Positions 28,937 through 38,542 of a stretch of 64,000 nt of DNA are shown here, in pieces. Position 1 is the stretch's first letter; each line of letters begins with the position of its first letter. This stretch comes from Bacteroidetes bacterium 43-16. Lineage in GTDB: Bacteria > Bacteroidota > Bacteroidia > Chitinophagales > Chitinophagaceae. Below the pieces are notes generated by a model, which was not told where the DNA came from, ran no database searches, and was given only the letters and a program-made list of their open reading frames with translations. The stretch is taken from contig MKTB01000007.1 of the NCBI GenBank assembly GCA_001897525.1, positions 1-64,000 of the forward strand, given 5' to 3'. The translations under genes and the position numbers were made by a program.

Positions 28937-30181
28937 ATGATGAGGTTATTTTACTCAATCCTTATTATTGTATGTTGTACATTTTCATCTAAAGCACAAT
29001 TACAATTTCCTTTTAGGGATACAACTTTGCAAGTCGGACAATCAATACCACAATTTTGTATTAATACTCAGTATCCAGTCAATGATTCTTTAGTAGTTAA
29101 TGACCTCTTTTCCCACGCTATTGATATCGGCTTTACCTTTTCATTTTTTGGAATTGACTATACGCAATGTATTGTATCCGATAATTTGCTCTTAAGCTTT
29201 GACACTACGTTTGCCAATTTCTCCGCCCCTTTCAAATGGACTTCTACAGGTAGTATGTCTTTAAGATTTCGAAATGCAATTCTTCCCGCCTTTATGGATT
29301 TAAATATGTTTTATGGAGGCAAAATTCGCATCACAACAAATGGTAATATTGGCGCTAAAAAGTTCATAATTGAATGGTGCGGAGTTCCTAAATTTGGTTC
29401 TAATGCAGTTTGTAATAATGATAAAGTTTCCATTCAGGTAGTACTTCACGAGGGCACAAATATCATTGATATTAATACCTTATTAATTAACGGTTCCAGC
29501 ACTTGCCCGGCAACTAATATAACAAGCAAGGGCATACAGGGCCTTATTAATATTGACAACTCCGTTTCTCTCTTTACTCCTGGTCGTGGCATCACCGATA
29601 TGTGGGGCAATACGGGTATAACCAACAATACGGTACGATTTATTCCTTCGGCCGGCGGTTATACGATTGACCAAAATTCTCCGTTTCTGTATGAACCGAT
29701 TTTTATAAATGATTCTTTTACGAACCTCTCCTGGTATTCTTCTTTAGGTGGTGCAGCTTTGGCTACCGGTGCCTGCATAGACATTCCCTATGATACGTCA
29801 ATTGACTATTACGTAGCTCAATACAATAACTATCAAAGTTGTGATAGTAATTTAAGAAATTTTAATGATACTATTTGGGTACATTCAGTGCCGGATAACT
29901 CCACCAAAATAGCTAATATCAATACTGCTTCAAAAGGAAAAATCAAAGTCTATCCAAATCCGGTAAGCAGGATGAAAGAATTAAAAATAGAATCTGCAAT
30001 CTATGAAATTAATAAAATCAGGATAGTAAATGCTATGGGGCATACGATTGAAAAACATTCTTTTTTCAATAAAGCGCAACAATCTTACACGCTTTCGATT
30101 GGAAATTACCCAACAGGAATATATTTGCTAATCATTGAAACCTCTGAAGGAATTTTCACCGAGCAAATAAGCATAAATTAA
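28937..30181 (+). CDS. T9SS type A secreted protein, unknown
   Basis: A protein of about 414 residues from the ATG at 28937; the frame is open from a TTG at 28925, but the two ATGs after it give a better signal peptide (MMRLFYSILIIVCCTFSSKAQ). The middle is beta-rich with repeated IDINTLLI, TNTVRFIPSAGGY-like strands and no recognised domain. The last about 85 residues (KIKVYPNPVSRMKELKIES, RIVNAMGHTIEKHS, YPTGIYLLIIETSEG) are a type A sorting domain. The base composition is markedly more AT-rich than in the adjoining genes, which could mean transfer or relaxed selection. Confidence 0.82.
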   Translation: MMRLFYSILIIVCCTFSSKAQLQFPFRDTTLQVGQSIPQFCINTQYPVNDSLVVNDLFSHAIDIGFTFSFFGIDYTQCIVSDNLLLSFDTTFANFSAPFKWTSTGSMSLRFRNAILPAFMDLNMFYGGKIRITTNGNIGAKKFIIEWCGVPKFGSNAVCNNDKVSIQVVLHEGTNIIDINTLLINGSSTCPATNITSKGIQGLINIDNSVSLFTPGRGITDMWGNTGITNNTVRFIPSAGGYTIDQNSPFLYEPIFINDSFTNLSWYSSLGGAALATGACIDIPYDTSIDYYVAQYNNYQSCDSNLRNFNDTIWVHSVPDNSTKIANINTASKGKIKVYPNPVSRMKELKIESAIYEINKIRIVNAMGHTIEKHSFFNKAQQSYTLSIGNYPTGIYLLIIETSEGIFTEQISIN

Positions 30182-30220
30182 ATCGCAATAGACTACCATT
30201 TAAGCCTTTCAAGATTTTTC

Positions 30221-31225
30221 ATGACCAAGAAACACGTTTACACTTTTTTACAGATTGTCATATTCATGGGCTTAGGCCTCGGTCTTATCTACTGGCGCTA
30301 TACAGAAATGAGCCAGGAGAGTAAAGATGCGATGACGGAAGCTTTTAAAAACATAAACTGGTGGATGCTCCTGCCTATCTTTATTGTAGGGTTCCTGTCT
30401 CATTATTTCAGGGCTTTAAGGTGGAAGATCCTTTTAAAAACGGTGGCTATAGAACCGAGTACGGCGAACACTACCTTTGCGGTGCTTATCGGCTACCTGG
30501 TCAATACGGTTGTACCCCGGCTGGGAGAGGTGGCTAAATGTACTGTGCTGGCCAAGTATGAAAAAACGTCTCCGGATAAGGCCATCGGCACGATCATCGG
30601 TGAGCGTGCTTTTGATATGATCTCTTTATTGATCGTTATGTTATTGGTATTCCTGTTTGAAAGGCATATTGCCTTTACTTTATTCAATGATTATTTCGGT
30701 AAATATTTCCATGACGGCACAACGATTATCTGGAAGCCGGTACTTATCGCTGTTGCAGTGCTTATCCTCTGCATTGCAGGCTTTATCTTCCTGCTAAAGA
30801 AACTCAAAAACACCAAGGTAGGCAATATCATCAAAAGCCTGGGAGACGGGATTGCTTCTGTATGGAGGATGAAGGCGCGTGGTGCATTTCTACTCTACAC
30901 GTTCCTGATCTGGCTGATGTACACCCTGATGGTCTATATCGGTTATTTTTCGCTGGAAGCGACAGCAGGACTAGGGATGTCTTCTGCATTGGCCATTATT
31001 GCTTTCGGTAGTATCGGCATGATCGTTACGCCAGGTGGCATAGGCACCTATCCGCTGATCGTTGCAGGTGTGTTATTACTGTTTGGCCTCAATGAAGGTG
31101 TGGGTATGGCCTTTGGCTGGATCTGCTGGGGTGTACAAACCGGTTTAGTACTTATTTTAGGCTTAGCTTCTTTAATTTTATTACCTCTTTTAAATGGAAA
31201 ACGCAACACACAACAAGCTGGATAA
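30221..31225 (+). CDS. Flippase-like membrane protein (lysylphosphatidylglycerol synthase TM/UPF0104 family)
   Basis: A 334-residue inner-membrane protein with about eight hydrophobic segments. Family motifs seen: HYFRALRWKILLKTV, VIGYLVNTVVPRLGEVAK-like sequence with the conserved Arg-Gly-Glu, IGERAFDMISLLIVMLLV and GSIGMIVTPGGIGTYPLIVAGVLLLFGL. Members are implicated in lipid flipping; the substrate is unknown. The next gene begins inside this one (32-base overlap). Confidence 0.88.
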   Translation: MTKKHVYTFLQIVIFMGLGLGLIYWRYTEMSQESKDAMTEAFKNINWWMLLPIFIVGFLSHYFRALRWKILLKTVAIEPSTANTTFAVLIGYLVNTVVPRLGEVAKCTVLAKYEKTSPDKAIGTIIGERAFDMISLLIVMLLVFLFERHIAFTLFNDYFGKYFHDGTTIIWKPVLIAVAVLILCIAGFIFLLKKLKNTKVGNIIKSLGDGIASVWRMKARGAFLLYTFLIWLMYTLMVYIGYFSLEATAGLGMSSALAIIAFGSIGMIVTPGGIGTYPLIVAGVLLLFGLNEGVGMAFGWICWGVQTGLVLILGLASLILLPLLNGKRNTQQAG

Positions 31226-31700
31226 TATACAATCCAAGATCATATCGGCTACAGAGCTGAAACGCCTGGTGGCCGGCTGGAAGGTCAAGAGCTATCAAAT
31301 AGTGTTTACGAATGGTGTGTTTGACCTCATTCACCAGGGACATATAGCCAGTATTGCTTTAGCGGCCAATGAGGGCAATAAGCTGGTCGTCGGTATCAAC
31401 TCTGATGCTTCGGTGAAAAGACTTAAAGGAGATGATCGCCCGCTTAATGATGCGCAGAGCAGGGCACTGGTCCTGGCTTCTATGCAGTATGTAGATGCGG
31501 TGTGCATCTTTGAGGAAGACACTCCGCTGGAGCTCATCAAAGCGGTGCAGCCTGATGTACTTGTGAAAGGTGGAGATTATACCCCGGAGACTGTGGTGGG
31601 CAATGAACTCGTAAATGCTTATGGAGGTAAAACGGTGATCATTCCTTTGGTAGCAGGTTTTTCAACGACAGGAACGATTCAGAAAATCAATAATCAATAG
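31194..31700 (+). CDS. rfaE2: D-glycero-beta-D-manno-heptose 1-phosphate adenylyltransferase-like
   Basis: A 168-residue nucleotidyltransferase of the RfaE domain II type. It makes ADP-heptose from heptose 1-phosphate and ATP, a precursor for the LPS inner core. Seen: FTNGVFDLIHQGHIASI, with the HxGH nucleotide-binding motif, VGINSDASVKRLKGDDRPLN, DVLVKGGDYTPE and the terminal GFSTTGTIQKI. It overlaps the flippase-like gene, which supports a shared role in the envelope. The separate kinase domain (HldE N-terminal half) is not in the window. Confidence 0.9.
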   Translation: MENATHNKLDNIQSKIISATELKRLVAGWKVKSYQIVFTNGVFDLIHQGHIASIALAANEGNKLVVGINSDASVKRLKGDDRPLNDAQSRALVLASMQYVDAVCIFEEDTPLELIKAVQPDVLVKGGDYTPETVVGNELVNAYGGKTVIIPLVAGFSTTGTIQKINNQ

Positions 31701-31704
31701 CTTG

Positions 31705-32991
31705 ATGCAATACGCCTTTAATAAGGAGGATAAACAATGGATCGAATCGTTCATCACGACCTTAATTTCCCATTATGGATTCGAGGAACAGGCACCTGTA
31801 CATCAAGACCCCGATAAGCTTTTCCCTGGTTTCGGCACAAGCATAAGTGCAGATGATTGCACAGAACTTTTAGCCCAAGTCAGCAAAGTATGGGATATAA
31901 AGCAGCATAAGATCCAAATCAGCATTATCTCTGACATTGATTTTGAAAATGAATCTTACTCCCTGGCGGGCAAGACGATCCTATTAGATGATTTTTCAAG
32001 ATTGGATAAGCTTTACCAAGCACAAGCATATTATTTTAAAATAGTATTGACCCAATCTTTATTAAAGGATAAACAACAGCTCATTACTCACTTAAACCGG
32101 CATACTGCTTGTGTTGCGCTGCATGAATTAGGCTTAGTCGATACAAATGAATATTCGGGTAATGATCTGAGTATTGATGTGGCTTGTGTCTTTAAAGGGT
32201 TAAGCCTTCAGTATATCAACGGGCTTATAGAAAATGCCGTAGACTACGCTTCTATTGAGCACTATGTACCTTATAGTACTTATCTGTTGTATGCAGTTGC
32301 CGTACTGTCCTATCTGCACAAAGAACCGATAGCCGGCAGCCTGCCCCGTTTCAAAACGTATTACCATAACACGCTGCTTGAATTTGAAGCCGGGTTAAAA
32401 CAATCTGGCCATTTATCGGTTGCAGAAAGTGAGCTTAAAAAAGTGCAGGCACAAAATAAGTTGTATGAGCAAAGAGAAACTGCTTATCGACAGCATGACT
32501 ATACTACACTGGCCACCATCCTGGATGAGCTGGAACAATTGGATACGCCGGAATGGTTTCTTAAAGCAGACAGGGGCTATCTCTATCTTCAATTGAAACA
32601 TTATGAGCTTGCTGTAGACTACTTCTCGCAAACGATTAAATTGGAGCCAGAGCAGTACTCCAATTACAATAACAGGGGATATTGTAAGCTGCAATTGGGT
32701 TTACCGGAAGAAGCTTACCAGGATTTTTTATTGTCCCAGCAATATAATCCTTATAACCCGTTTTTATATAGAAACCTTGGCGCTTATTACCTGAAATTAA
32801 ACAACCTGCCGACGGCATTAAAGTACTTTACAGATGCGATGGAGCTTAAAGCAGACCTGGACCTGATCTATTTTTACCTGGCCCATTGCAGTCATAGACT
32901 GGGTAACATAAAAAAAGCAGAAATGTATGCCCTCATTTCCAGAGAACGCCGGGAGCACAATGATTCCCTGGAACCTGAATTAAATTTTTAG
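31705..32991 (+). CDS. TPR-containing protein, unknown
   Basis: A protein of about 428 residues starting at the ATG at 31705; a TTG just before it is not needed. It begins 5 bases after the rfaE2-like stop, so it is the last gene of that operon. The N-terminal 200 residues are of unknown fold. The C-terminal about 170 residues hold three or four tetratricopeptide helices (YLQLKHYELAVDYFSQTIKLEPEQ, NYNNRGYCKLQLGLPEEAYQDF, LYRNLGAYYLKLNNLPTALKYFTDAM). No signal peptide. Probably a cytoplasmic interaction protein. Confidence 0.8.
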   Translation: MQYAFNKEDKQWIESFITTLISHYGFEEQAPVHQDPDKLFPGFGTSISADDCTELLAQVSKVWDIKQHKIQISIISDIDFENESYSLAGKTILLDDFSRLDKLYQAQAYYFKIVLTQSLLKDKQQLITHLNRHTACVALHELGLVDTNEYSGNDLSIDVACVFKGLSLQYINGLIENAVDYASIEHYVPYSTYLLYAVAVLSYLHKEPIAGSLPRFKTYYHNTLLEFEAGLKQSGHLSVAESELKKVQAQNKLYEQRETAYRQHDYTTLATILDELEQLDTPEWFLKADRGYLYLQLKHYELAVDYFSQTIKLEPEQYSNYNNRGYCKLQLGLPEEAYQDFLLSQQYNPYNPFLYRNLGAYYLKLNNLPTALKYFTDAMELKADLDLIYFYLAHCSHRLGNIKKAEMYALISRERREHNDSLEPELNF

Positions 32992-33023
32992 TACTGGCTA
33001 ATAGAGCATAATCGATTAAATTA

Positions 33024-33053
33024 ATAAGCCGCTCCCTTTCGGGAGCGGCTTAT
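33024..33053. terminator. Bidirectional terminator between convergent genes
   Basis: A perfect 13-base inverted repeat (ATAAGCCGCTCCC, loop TTTC) lies between the plus-strand stop at 32991 and the minus-strand stop at 33078. It is GC-rich in the stem. Confidence 0.88.
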
Positions 33054-33077
33054 GCTTATAGAAACTTCAAGACTATC

Positions 33078-36008
33078 TTACTTTAAGATTTCGAGTTTAC
33101 GGATCACTGCACCTTCTTCAAACTCAACACGTACATTGTATATACCGGAAGCCAGGCCTGAGACATCAATGGCTTGCACTGCATGGCCATTTAAGGATAT
33201 GGAACGTATAGTTTGTCCCAATACATTAATAATGCTCAATTGCTTCAGTTTATAAGGCGTATTGTTTTCTAATTTAAAGTATTGCGCGGTCGGATTAGGA
33301 TACAATTTAAAATTATCATTGTTTACATCCAGGTCCTTAAGCCCGGTAGATCCGGGTACGGTGATGATTTTGGTTACTGTATCCTGGCCACATTCATTGC
33401 TCACGATCAGTCTTACGGTGTAGTTTTGCGCTGTTCCAAGCGTAGGATATGCGTAAGTCGGGCTCTGCATATTAGAGGTACCGCCGCCACTGCCGAAGTT
33501 CCAGGCATAGGTGGTCACATGTTGCGGGTTTACTGCCTGGAAAGCCACGGTTGGTGTATTGGCCAGATTTGCAGTAATCGTATCTACAGTCGCTGCCTGC
33601 TTAATGGTCGCGACAACTTCCTGGCGCGGACTGCTTTCACAGGTGCCCATCTTTGCCGTGATGAAATAGCTGGTAGTAGCGCTTAAAGCCGGTGTCGTAT
33701 AGGTATTACCGGTAGCTAAAGCAGTGCCTCCGGTAGCCGCAGCATACCATTGGATGCTTGCACCTGCAGAAGCTGAAGCGTTCAGTTCTACGGTACCATT
33801 ACCACATCTTGAGCTATCGGGGTGCGTAAGGATACTTGGTGTGGTACAAAGCGTGGTAAAGGTAGTTACAGGTGACCAGGCACTTGTATCATTAGGTCCG
33901 CAAACGGCGCGCACATAATAGTCATAAGTAGTCATTGCAGTCAGCGGCGGATTTAAGGTATAAGGTTTGGTAGCCGTGAGTATAGCCGTACCTCCTGTAT
34001 TTACATTAAAACCGGTAGCGCCATATTTGATCTGCCATTGTGCAGGTGTACCTGTTTGTGCCCAGTTCAGCTGAGCCGTTGTAGCCGTAAGTGTACCTGC
34101 TGTAGGGGCTGTAGGAGCCGCACATGGAGCTGTTAAGGTGGTAAAGGTAGTTACGGGGGACCAGGCGCTTGTATCATTAGGTCCGCAAATAGCACGCACA
34201 TAGTAATCGTAGGTAGTGGCAGGGCTAAGCGGAGGATTTAAGGTATAAGGCTTAGTAGCGGTAAGTATAGCTGTACCTCCTGTATTTACATTAAAACCGG
34301 TAGCACCGTATTTGATCTGCCATTGCGCAGGAGTACCTGTTTGTGCCCAGTTCAGCTGAGCCGTTGTAGCCGTAAGTGTACCGGCAGTAGGTGCTGTAGG
34401 AGCCGCACATACAGGTGCCGAAGTAGTATAGGTAATACGGATATCTGACAATTTCACTAAAACACCATTAGTCTGGGCACTGCTGGCATCAGAAGGATCG
34501 GTACCATCTGCGGTAAGGTAAGCAGAACGGTTGCTGATGCCCTGGTTGCCGGCAATGGATTGAGAACTGCCACTACCGCCATAATCATTTTTAACCATGA
34601 TCAACAGGTTATCTGCAGTATAATTAAAGGGTGTAGTAAGGGTGATCATCTTCCATCCTACAGTGTTATCCTGGGTCGTATTACCGTCAAACAAGGTGGT
34701 GAGACCGCCTGTAAAGGTGGTAGAATTCCAGGCAGCTCCCGGAGCAGCCGGTAAGGTAACAGATGAACTGGTCCTCATCCACACTTTGGTTGGTTTGGTA
34801 CGGGAAGCCTGGGTACCGCTCTTATAGTATTCTATGGCGGTTATGGATCCGTAAGCTCCTATTTCAGACTGCAGGTACAATTCGGCATTTCTATGATACC
34901 CCCAAAGTTGCACCAGTGTGCTGTAGGTGGTAGATCCCCCGGTGGTTGTCCCGATCGTAATCGTAGGATCTATGGTAACCGGGAAAGCCCTTCCTGTAGC
35001 CTTCAACCATTTTGCAGGCACCTGGGATATTAGTTCGATACCTCCCTGTACAAATTTAATATTAAACCTGCCTACGTATATATTATTGGCTATTAATGCC
35101 CGGTCTTCAACCGAAAGTTTTTCATCAGGCAGTACCAATATACCGAGGGCTTTTTCTTTATCCAGGTGATGATCAAAAGCGACAATTTTGCCAAAATTAA
35201 CCAGCTCATTCATTCCCGGGACCTTGATAGAAAAGGAGACTACTTCAGTATTACTTTTGATCACCCTACCCATGGGATCCAACAATTGCGCGCCTTGTTG
35301 CAGGGGAATAAACTGGGCAAAGGAAACCAATCCCTGATCAGATAAAGCATGGATATCCGCATTTAAAGCATGGATGATGGTATTGTTTTCCATCCCGCCA
35401 TTGACAAGGGTAAACTCTTCTGTTATACCGGGATAAATACCTGTATAGTGTACTTGTGCACCGCCGGAGACAAGAGTAGCCGGTACGGTCTGCGCCTCAT
35501 ATTTTTTACTCAGTCCATGGACATCAATATAAGAAAGTGAAGGCTTTTTCCACCATTCAAAGAGTTGGCCATCTTCACTTTTCAGACGGAGCGGCAGATT
35601 CCCGGAAACGCCAGGGAAATAGCTTTTCACATCATTCGTCGTATTTACAAAAGTATAAGGGCTATTGCCGGCAATATTTTGCACGATGCTCATATCACGG
35701 TCCTGCCATGCACCATTATCATCGCGGTAGTGAATACCGGCAGTCATGATCTGGGCGGTGCCGGTGCCGTCCTGGTTACTGAAGTGTTTGGTCGTCCGGC
35801 TTCTTTTTGAAAGTACTTCCTGCTCAGGTGAGTAGCCTTCAAAGACCCCTCCTTTCTGCCATTTCTGGTCCGGTTTAGAGCGCTGGCCGAATACTTCGGT
35901 TTGGGTTTCTGCCCGGGAAGTGCTTACCTGGGCGTAGATGCTGCCTGCGGGGATAAGGCTGAAACAAGCCGCCCACACCAGGTTGCTGAGGTTAAATTGT
36001 TTTTTCAT
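33078..36008 (-). CDS. Large secreted T9SS protein with fibronectin III and PKD-like domains
   Basis: A 976-residue protein with a signal peptide (MKKQFNLSNLVWAACFSLIPAGSIYAQ). An N-terminal about 530 residues is beta-rich and unrecognised. Two almost identical 95-residue fibronectin III-like modules follow (CAAPTAPTAGTLTATTAQL, PAQWQIKYGATGF, TTYDYYVRA.CGPNDTSAWS), then an Ig-like module, a PKD-like module (NVTTYAWNFGSGG-type) and a type A sorting domain (NFKLYPNPTAQYFKLEN, NVLGQTIRSISL, GIYNVRVEFEEG). Likely a surface adhesin or matrix protein exported by type IX secretion. Confidence 0.88.
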   Translation of the reverse strand: MKKQFNLSNLVWAACFSLIPAGSIYAQVSTSRAETQTEVFGQRSKPDQKWQKGGVFEGYSPEQEVLSKRSRTTKHFSNQDGTGTAQIMTAGIHYRDDNGAWQDRDMSIVQNIAGNSPYTFVNTTNDVKSYFPGVSGNLPLRLKSEDGQLFEWWKKPSLSYIDVHGLSKKYEAQTVPATLVSGGAQVHYTGIYPGITEEFTLVNGGMENNTIIHALNADIHALSDQGLVSFAQFIPLQQGAQLLDPMGRVIKSNTEVVSFSIKVPGMNELVNFGKIVAFDHHLDKEKALGILVLPDEKLSVEDRALIANNIYVGRFNIKFVQGGIELISQVPAKWLKATGRAFPVTIDPTITIGTTTGGSTTYSTLVQLWGYHRNAELYLQSEIGAYGSITAIEYYKSGTQASRTKPTKVWMRTSSSVTLPAAPGAAWNSTTFTGGLTTLFDGNTTQDNTVGWKMITLTTPFNYTADNLLIMVKNDYGGSGSSQSIAGNQGISNRSAYLTADGTDPSDASSAQTNGVLVKLSDIRITYTTSAPVCAAPTAPTAGTLTATTAQLNWAQTGTPAQWQIKYGATGFNVNTGGTAILTATKPYTLNPPLSPATTYDYYVRAICGPNDTSAWSPVTTFTTLTAPCAAPTAPTAGTLTATTAQLNWAQTGTPAQWQIKYGATGFNVNTGGTAILTATKPYTLNPPLTAMTTYDYYVRAVCGPNDTSAWSPVTTFTTLCTTPSILTHPDSSRCGNGTVELNASASAGASIQWYAAATGGTALATGNTYTTPALSATTSYFITAKMGTCESSPRQEVVATIKQAATVDTITANLANTPTVAFQAVNPQHVTTYAWNFGSGGGTSNMQSPTYAYPTLGTAQNYTVRLIVSNECGQDTVTKIITVPGSTGLKDLDVNNDNFKLYPNPTAQYFKLENNTPYKLKQLSIINVLGQTIRSISLNGHAVQAIDVSGLASGIYNVRVEFEEGAVIRKLEILK
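33853..34410. repeat. 285-base direct repeat encoding twin fibronectin III modules
   Basis: Two copies of a segment starting GTGGTAAAGGTAG and ending GTAGGAGCCGCACAT are 285 bases apart (33853-34126 and 34138-34410), in phase with the 95-residue protein repeat. They differ by scattered substitutions only, so duplication or gene conversion is recent. Confidence 0.9.
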
Positions 36009-36166
36009 GATAAAAATTTATGGGTTTGATAGAATAAACTGCTTCAATAAAAGAAACAGGCTACAACAAATATAAATTTTCAAAATGAATAATGCAAGCA
36101 TTTACAGAATTATAATATGTAGGCCTATTCATGTAATAATAGACTCTATAGCATAATAATGAATAC

Positions 36167-37669
36167 TTAGCGAATCTTACGGAGTATATGGTCCATACCT
36201 GTAAACTCCGCAGCGGTGACGATAGCCGTCATGGCCACGCCCAGCACACCATGCAGGTTGACATTCTGGCCGGTAAGGTACAGGTTAGGGATACGTGTTT
36301 TGGTAGAAAAACTGGTGGCTGCCTGCTGGTGCACATCTTTAAGCATACCATACAAGCTACCAGTTCCGGAACCCTGGTAATCCCGGTAGGTCAAGGGGGT
36401 AGCTATTTTGAGGGATTTTTTGAATTGTACTATTTCAGGGAAACGTTCTGCAATCTTCTCCAGCAACTGCGCTGCTTTATATTGTTTATAATGCTCATAG
36501 GCCTCCCCCCTGTCTCCCGGGGCGATGGTATTATTAAAGGTAGCGGCCCAGGTATCAAAATCCCCGGCATCTATATAGGTCAATATAGACACGGACTCTG
36601 CATAGCCCCTGTTGGCCTCATCTTCAGTATAGTAAATGGAATAGTTGACGGGGAATACCTCTTTCAGCTTTTCTATAGTGGCCAGGGGATCGCCATAATT
36701 CCAGTTGACATTGTAATTTTTATAGACCACTTTCCCGGGGCTCAGCACTATGTTTACCATCAGGCAGGCAATGCTTTCCCGGGCTTGGTTAACGCGGTTT
36801 TTATAGACCTTTTTAAAGGCAGAATCTTCCTCTACAAGTGCCAAAACTTCTTTAGGATGAATATTAGCAATGAATTGATCGGCATAAAATACATTACCGG
36901 AATCGCAATGTGCGGCTATGATCTTGCCGTCTTCATACTGCAGGCGGCTCACTTTTTCATGCCGGTAAATAGTGCCTCCATGGGCCTGCAATTCTTTCCA
37001 CAAATATTTAGCGATCTGGGAAGCACCGCCCTCGCAGCGCCAGGAGCTATCTATATAACTTTTAGAGACTAAGACATGAGTGGCCCAGGAGGTATATCTA
37101 TGGTCTCCGGCATACAGGATACTATTGCCGGTCAATACTGCTTGTAGTAAGGGGCTGGCACCGGTATCCCGGAGCACATCCTTTAAGCTCAATTGCTCAT
37201 AGGGCTGTTTCTCCGCGGCATCTCCTGTTCTTAAATTGTATAAAGGATAAGCATTTGCAGTGGCTTCGAGGAATTGGTAGTATTTATAGATTACAGTATG
37301 CTCTTCCGGGAAGGCCTGTAGCAGGTTATCCAGGAAAGCCGCTTTACCCTGCCCCAGTTGAAAAACCCGGTCTGCTCCTTCAATGATCACCTGGTCGAAG
37401 TTATCCTGGTCCAGTTGTTTTAATTTGAGCCGCGACATAACACCGGCATAGTCAAAGATCCGGTTCAGTACTTCTCCATCCCCCAATGCACCTATATAAT
37501 GTACGGCACTATCAAATACTTTTTTATCAAAGGAGAAGGTCTGCAGGCAGCCACCCACCTGCTTGTTCTGCTCCAGTACAGCTACATCGTAGCCTTCCTT
37601 CGCCAGGAACACCGCCGTTAAAAGTCCGCCCAGACCAGAGCCAATAATTACTACCTGATGTTTGATCAA
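36167..37669 (-). CDS. FAD-dependent phytoene desaturase/retinol saturase-like oxidoreductase
   Basis: A 500-residue flavoprotein of the CrtI/CrtISO/retinol saturase superfamily. Seen: VIIGSGLGGLLTAVFLAKEG.DVAVLEQ (residues 6-33), GGCLQTFSFDKKVFDSAVHYIG, and the C-terminal LYLTGQNVNLHGVLGVAMTAI typical of the second FAD-contact region. Family members isomerise, desaturate or saturate carotenoids and retinol. There is no carotenoid gene neighbour, so the substrate cannot be named. The adjacent metallo-beta-lactamase gene is on the same strand but 53 bases away. Confidence 0.87.
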   Translation of the reverse strand: MIKHQVVIIGSGLGGLLTAVFLAKEGYDVAVLEQNKQVGGCLQTFSFDKKVFDSAVHYIGALGDGEVLNRIFDYAGVMSRLKLKQLDQDNFDQVIIEGADRVFQLGQGKAAFLDNLLQAFPEEHTVIYKYYQFLEATANAYPLYNLRTGDAAEKQPYEQLSLKDVLRDTGASPLLQAVLTGNSILYAGDHRYTSWATHVLVSKSYIDSSWRCEGGASQIAKYLWKELQAHGGTIYRHEKVSRLQYEDGKIIAAHCDSGNVFYADQFIANIHPKEVLALVEEDSAFKKVYKNRVNQARESIACLMVNIVLSPGKVVYKNYNVNWNYGDPLATIEKLKEVFPVNYSIYYTEDEANRGYAESVSILTYIDAGDFDTWAATFNNTIAPGDRGEAYEHYKQYKAAQLLEKIAERFPEIVQFKKSLKIATPLTYRDYQGSGTGSLYGMLKDVHQQAATSFSTKTRIPNLYLTGQNVNLHGVLGVAMTAIVTAAEFTGMDHILRKIR

Positions 37670-37721
37670 TACCTAAAATTCTGAAGCGCTAACTTACATT
37701 AAAGATTTAAAGTAGCGCAAA

Positions 37722-38525
37722 TTATTTGCTTTCCTTTGGGGTAAATAATTGTTGTGTATAGTCCAGCAAGGCTTTGCCCCCGATGGCCCCATGCCCGGGA
37801 ATCACCAGCTTCAAATCGGGATAAGCCTGCTTAACACGGGCAATGGTAGCGGGCCAGGCTGCTTCATCAGCATCGTCCAGGTAGCCTTTATCGGCCTCCA
37901 GCTCTTTCACCAGGCAGCCGCCAAATAAGACGGCATCTTTGGCAAAATAACCTACGGTATTATCTTTGGTATGTCCTGCACCGAAATAGCGTGCAATAAC
38001 TTCTTCACCGTTAATAGTAAAAATATGACTGCTGTCAAAACCATGTTCGGGCACAAACAGGTGCTTTTCCTTTGTCATAGCGATGGTCTTGTTACCTGCA
38101 TAAGTAGGAATGGCCTCGGCCATAAAGGCTTTAGCACCACCCAGACAGTCTTCATGAAAATGAGTCGCCACAAGGGCTACAGGATTGGCCTTTAACTCGC
38201 TCCTGATCCATTGGATCAATACTTTGGAGGTGCTGTCTTTTGTTGTCGCATCAAAGACAATGGCTTTGTCCCCGTTCACCACGATCATCCCATTGCAGGG
38301 CACCTTACCAAAATCATTGGTGGACAGGTAGCTGATATGCACATAGGCGTGTTCGCTGATCTGCTGCACCTGCAAGGCTTCTGAGGTAAATAGTGTTTTG
38401 GGATACTGTGCTGCTGCTCCGGCCTGGCTTTGGGTTTCAGCTACTTTTTGGTCAGGTTCCTCCCTGCTGCCACAGGCAGCCAGGAAAGGCAACAGCAGGA
38501 TTAATAATATTTTTTTAGCTTCCAT
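37722..38525 (-). CDS. Subclass B1-like metallo-beta-lactamase lipoprotein
   Basis: A 267-residue MBL-fold protein with a lipoprotein signal (lipobox LAAC, Cys about 18). The zinc ligands are all visible: H122, H124 and D126 in THFHEDCLGG, H185 in GAGHTKDN, C204 in FGGCLVK, and H245 in IPGHGAIGG. The H-x-H-x-D, H, C, H pattern and the GGCLVK and DADEAAWPATI segments are those of B1 beta-lactamases, which hydrolyse penicillins and carbapenems. The Asn that usually follows Gly in this loop is Tyr (GYLDDAD). A membrane-anchored B1 enzyme is known in other bacteria (NDM). Activity on beta-lactams is inference; other hydrolases share the fold. Confidence 0.85.
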   Translation of the reverse strand: MEAKKILLILLLPFLAACGSREEPDQKVAETQSQAGAAAQYPKTLFTSEALQVQQISEHAYVHISYLSTNDFGKVPCNGMIVVNGDKAIVFDATTKDSTSKVLIQWIRSELKANPVALVATHFHEDCLGGAKAFMAEAIPTYAGNKTIAMTKEKHLFVPEHGFDSSHIFTINGEEVIARYFGAGHTKDNTVGYFAKDAVLFGGCLVKELEADKGYLDDADEAAWPATIARVKQAYPDLKLVIPGHGAIGGKALLDYTQQLFTPKESK

Positions 38526-38542
38526 GTTGAACAGTTAATCAG

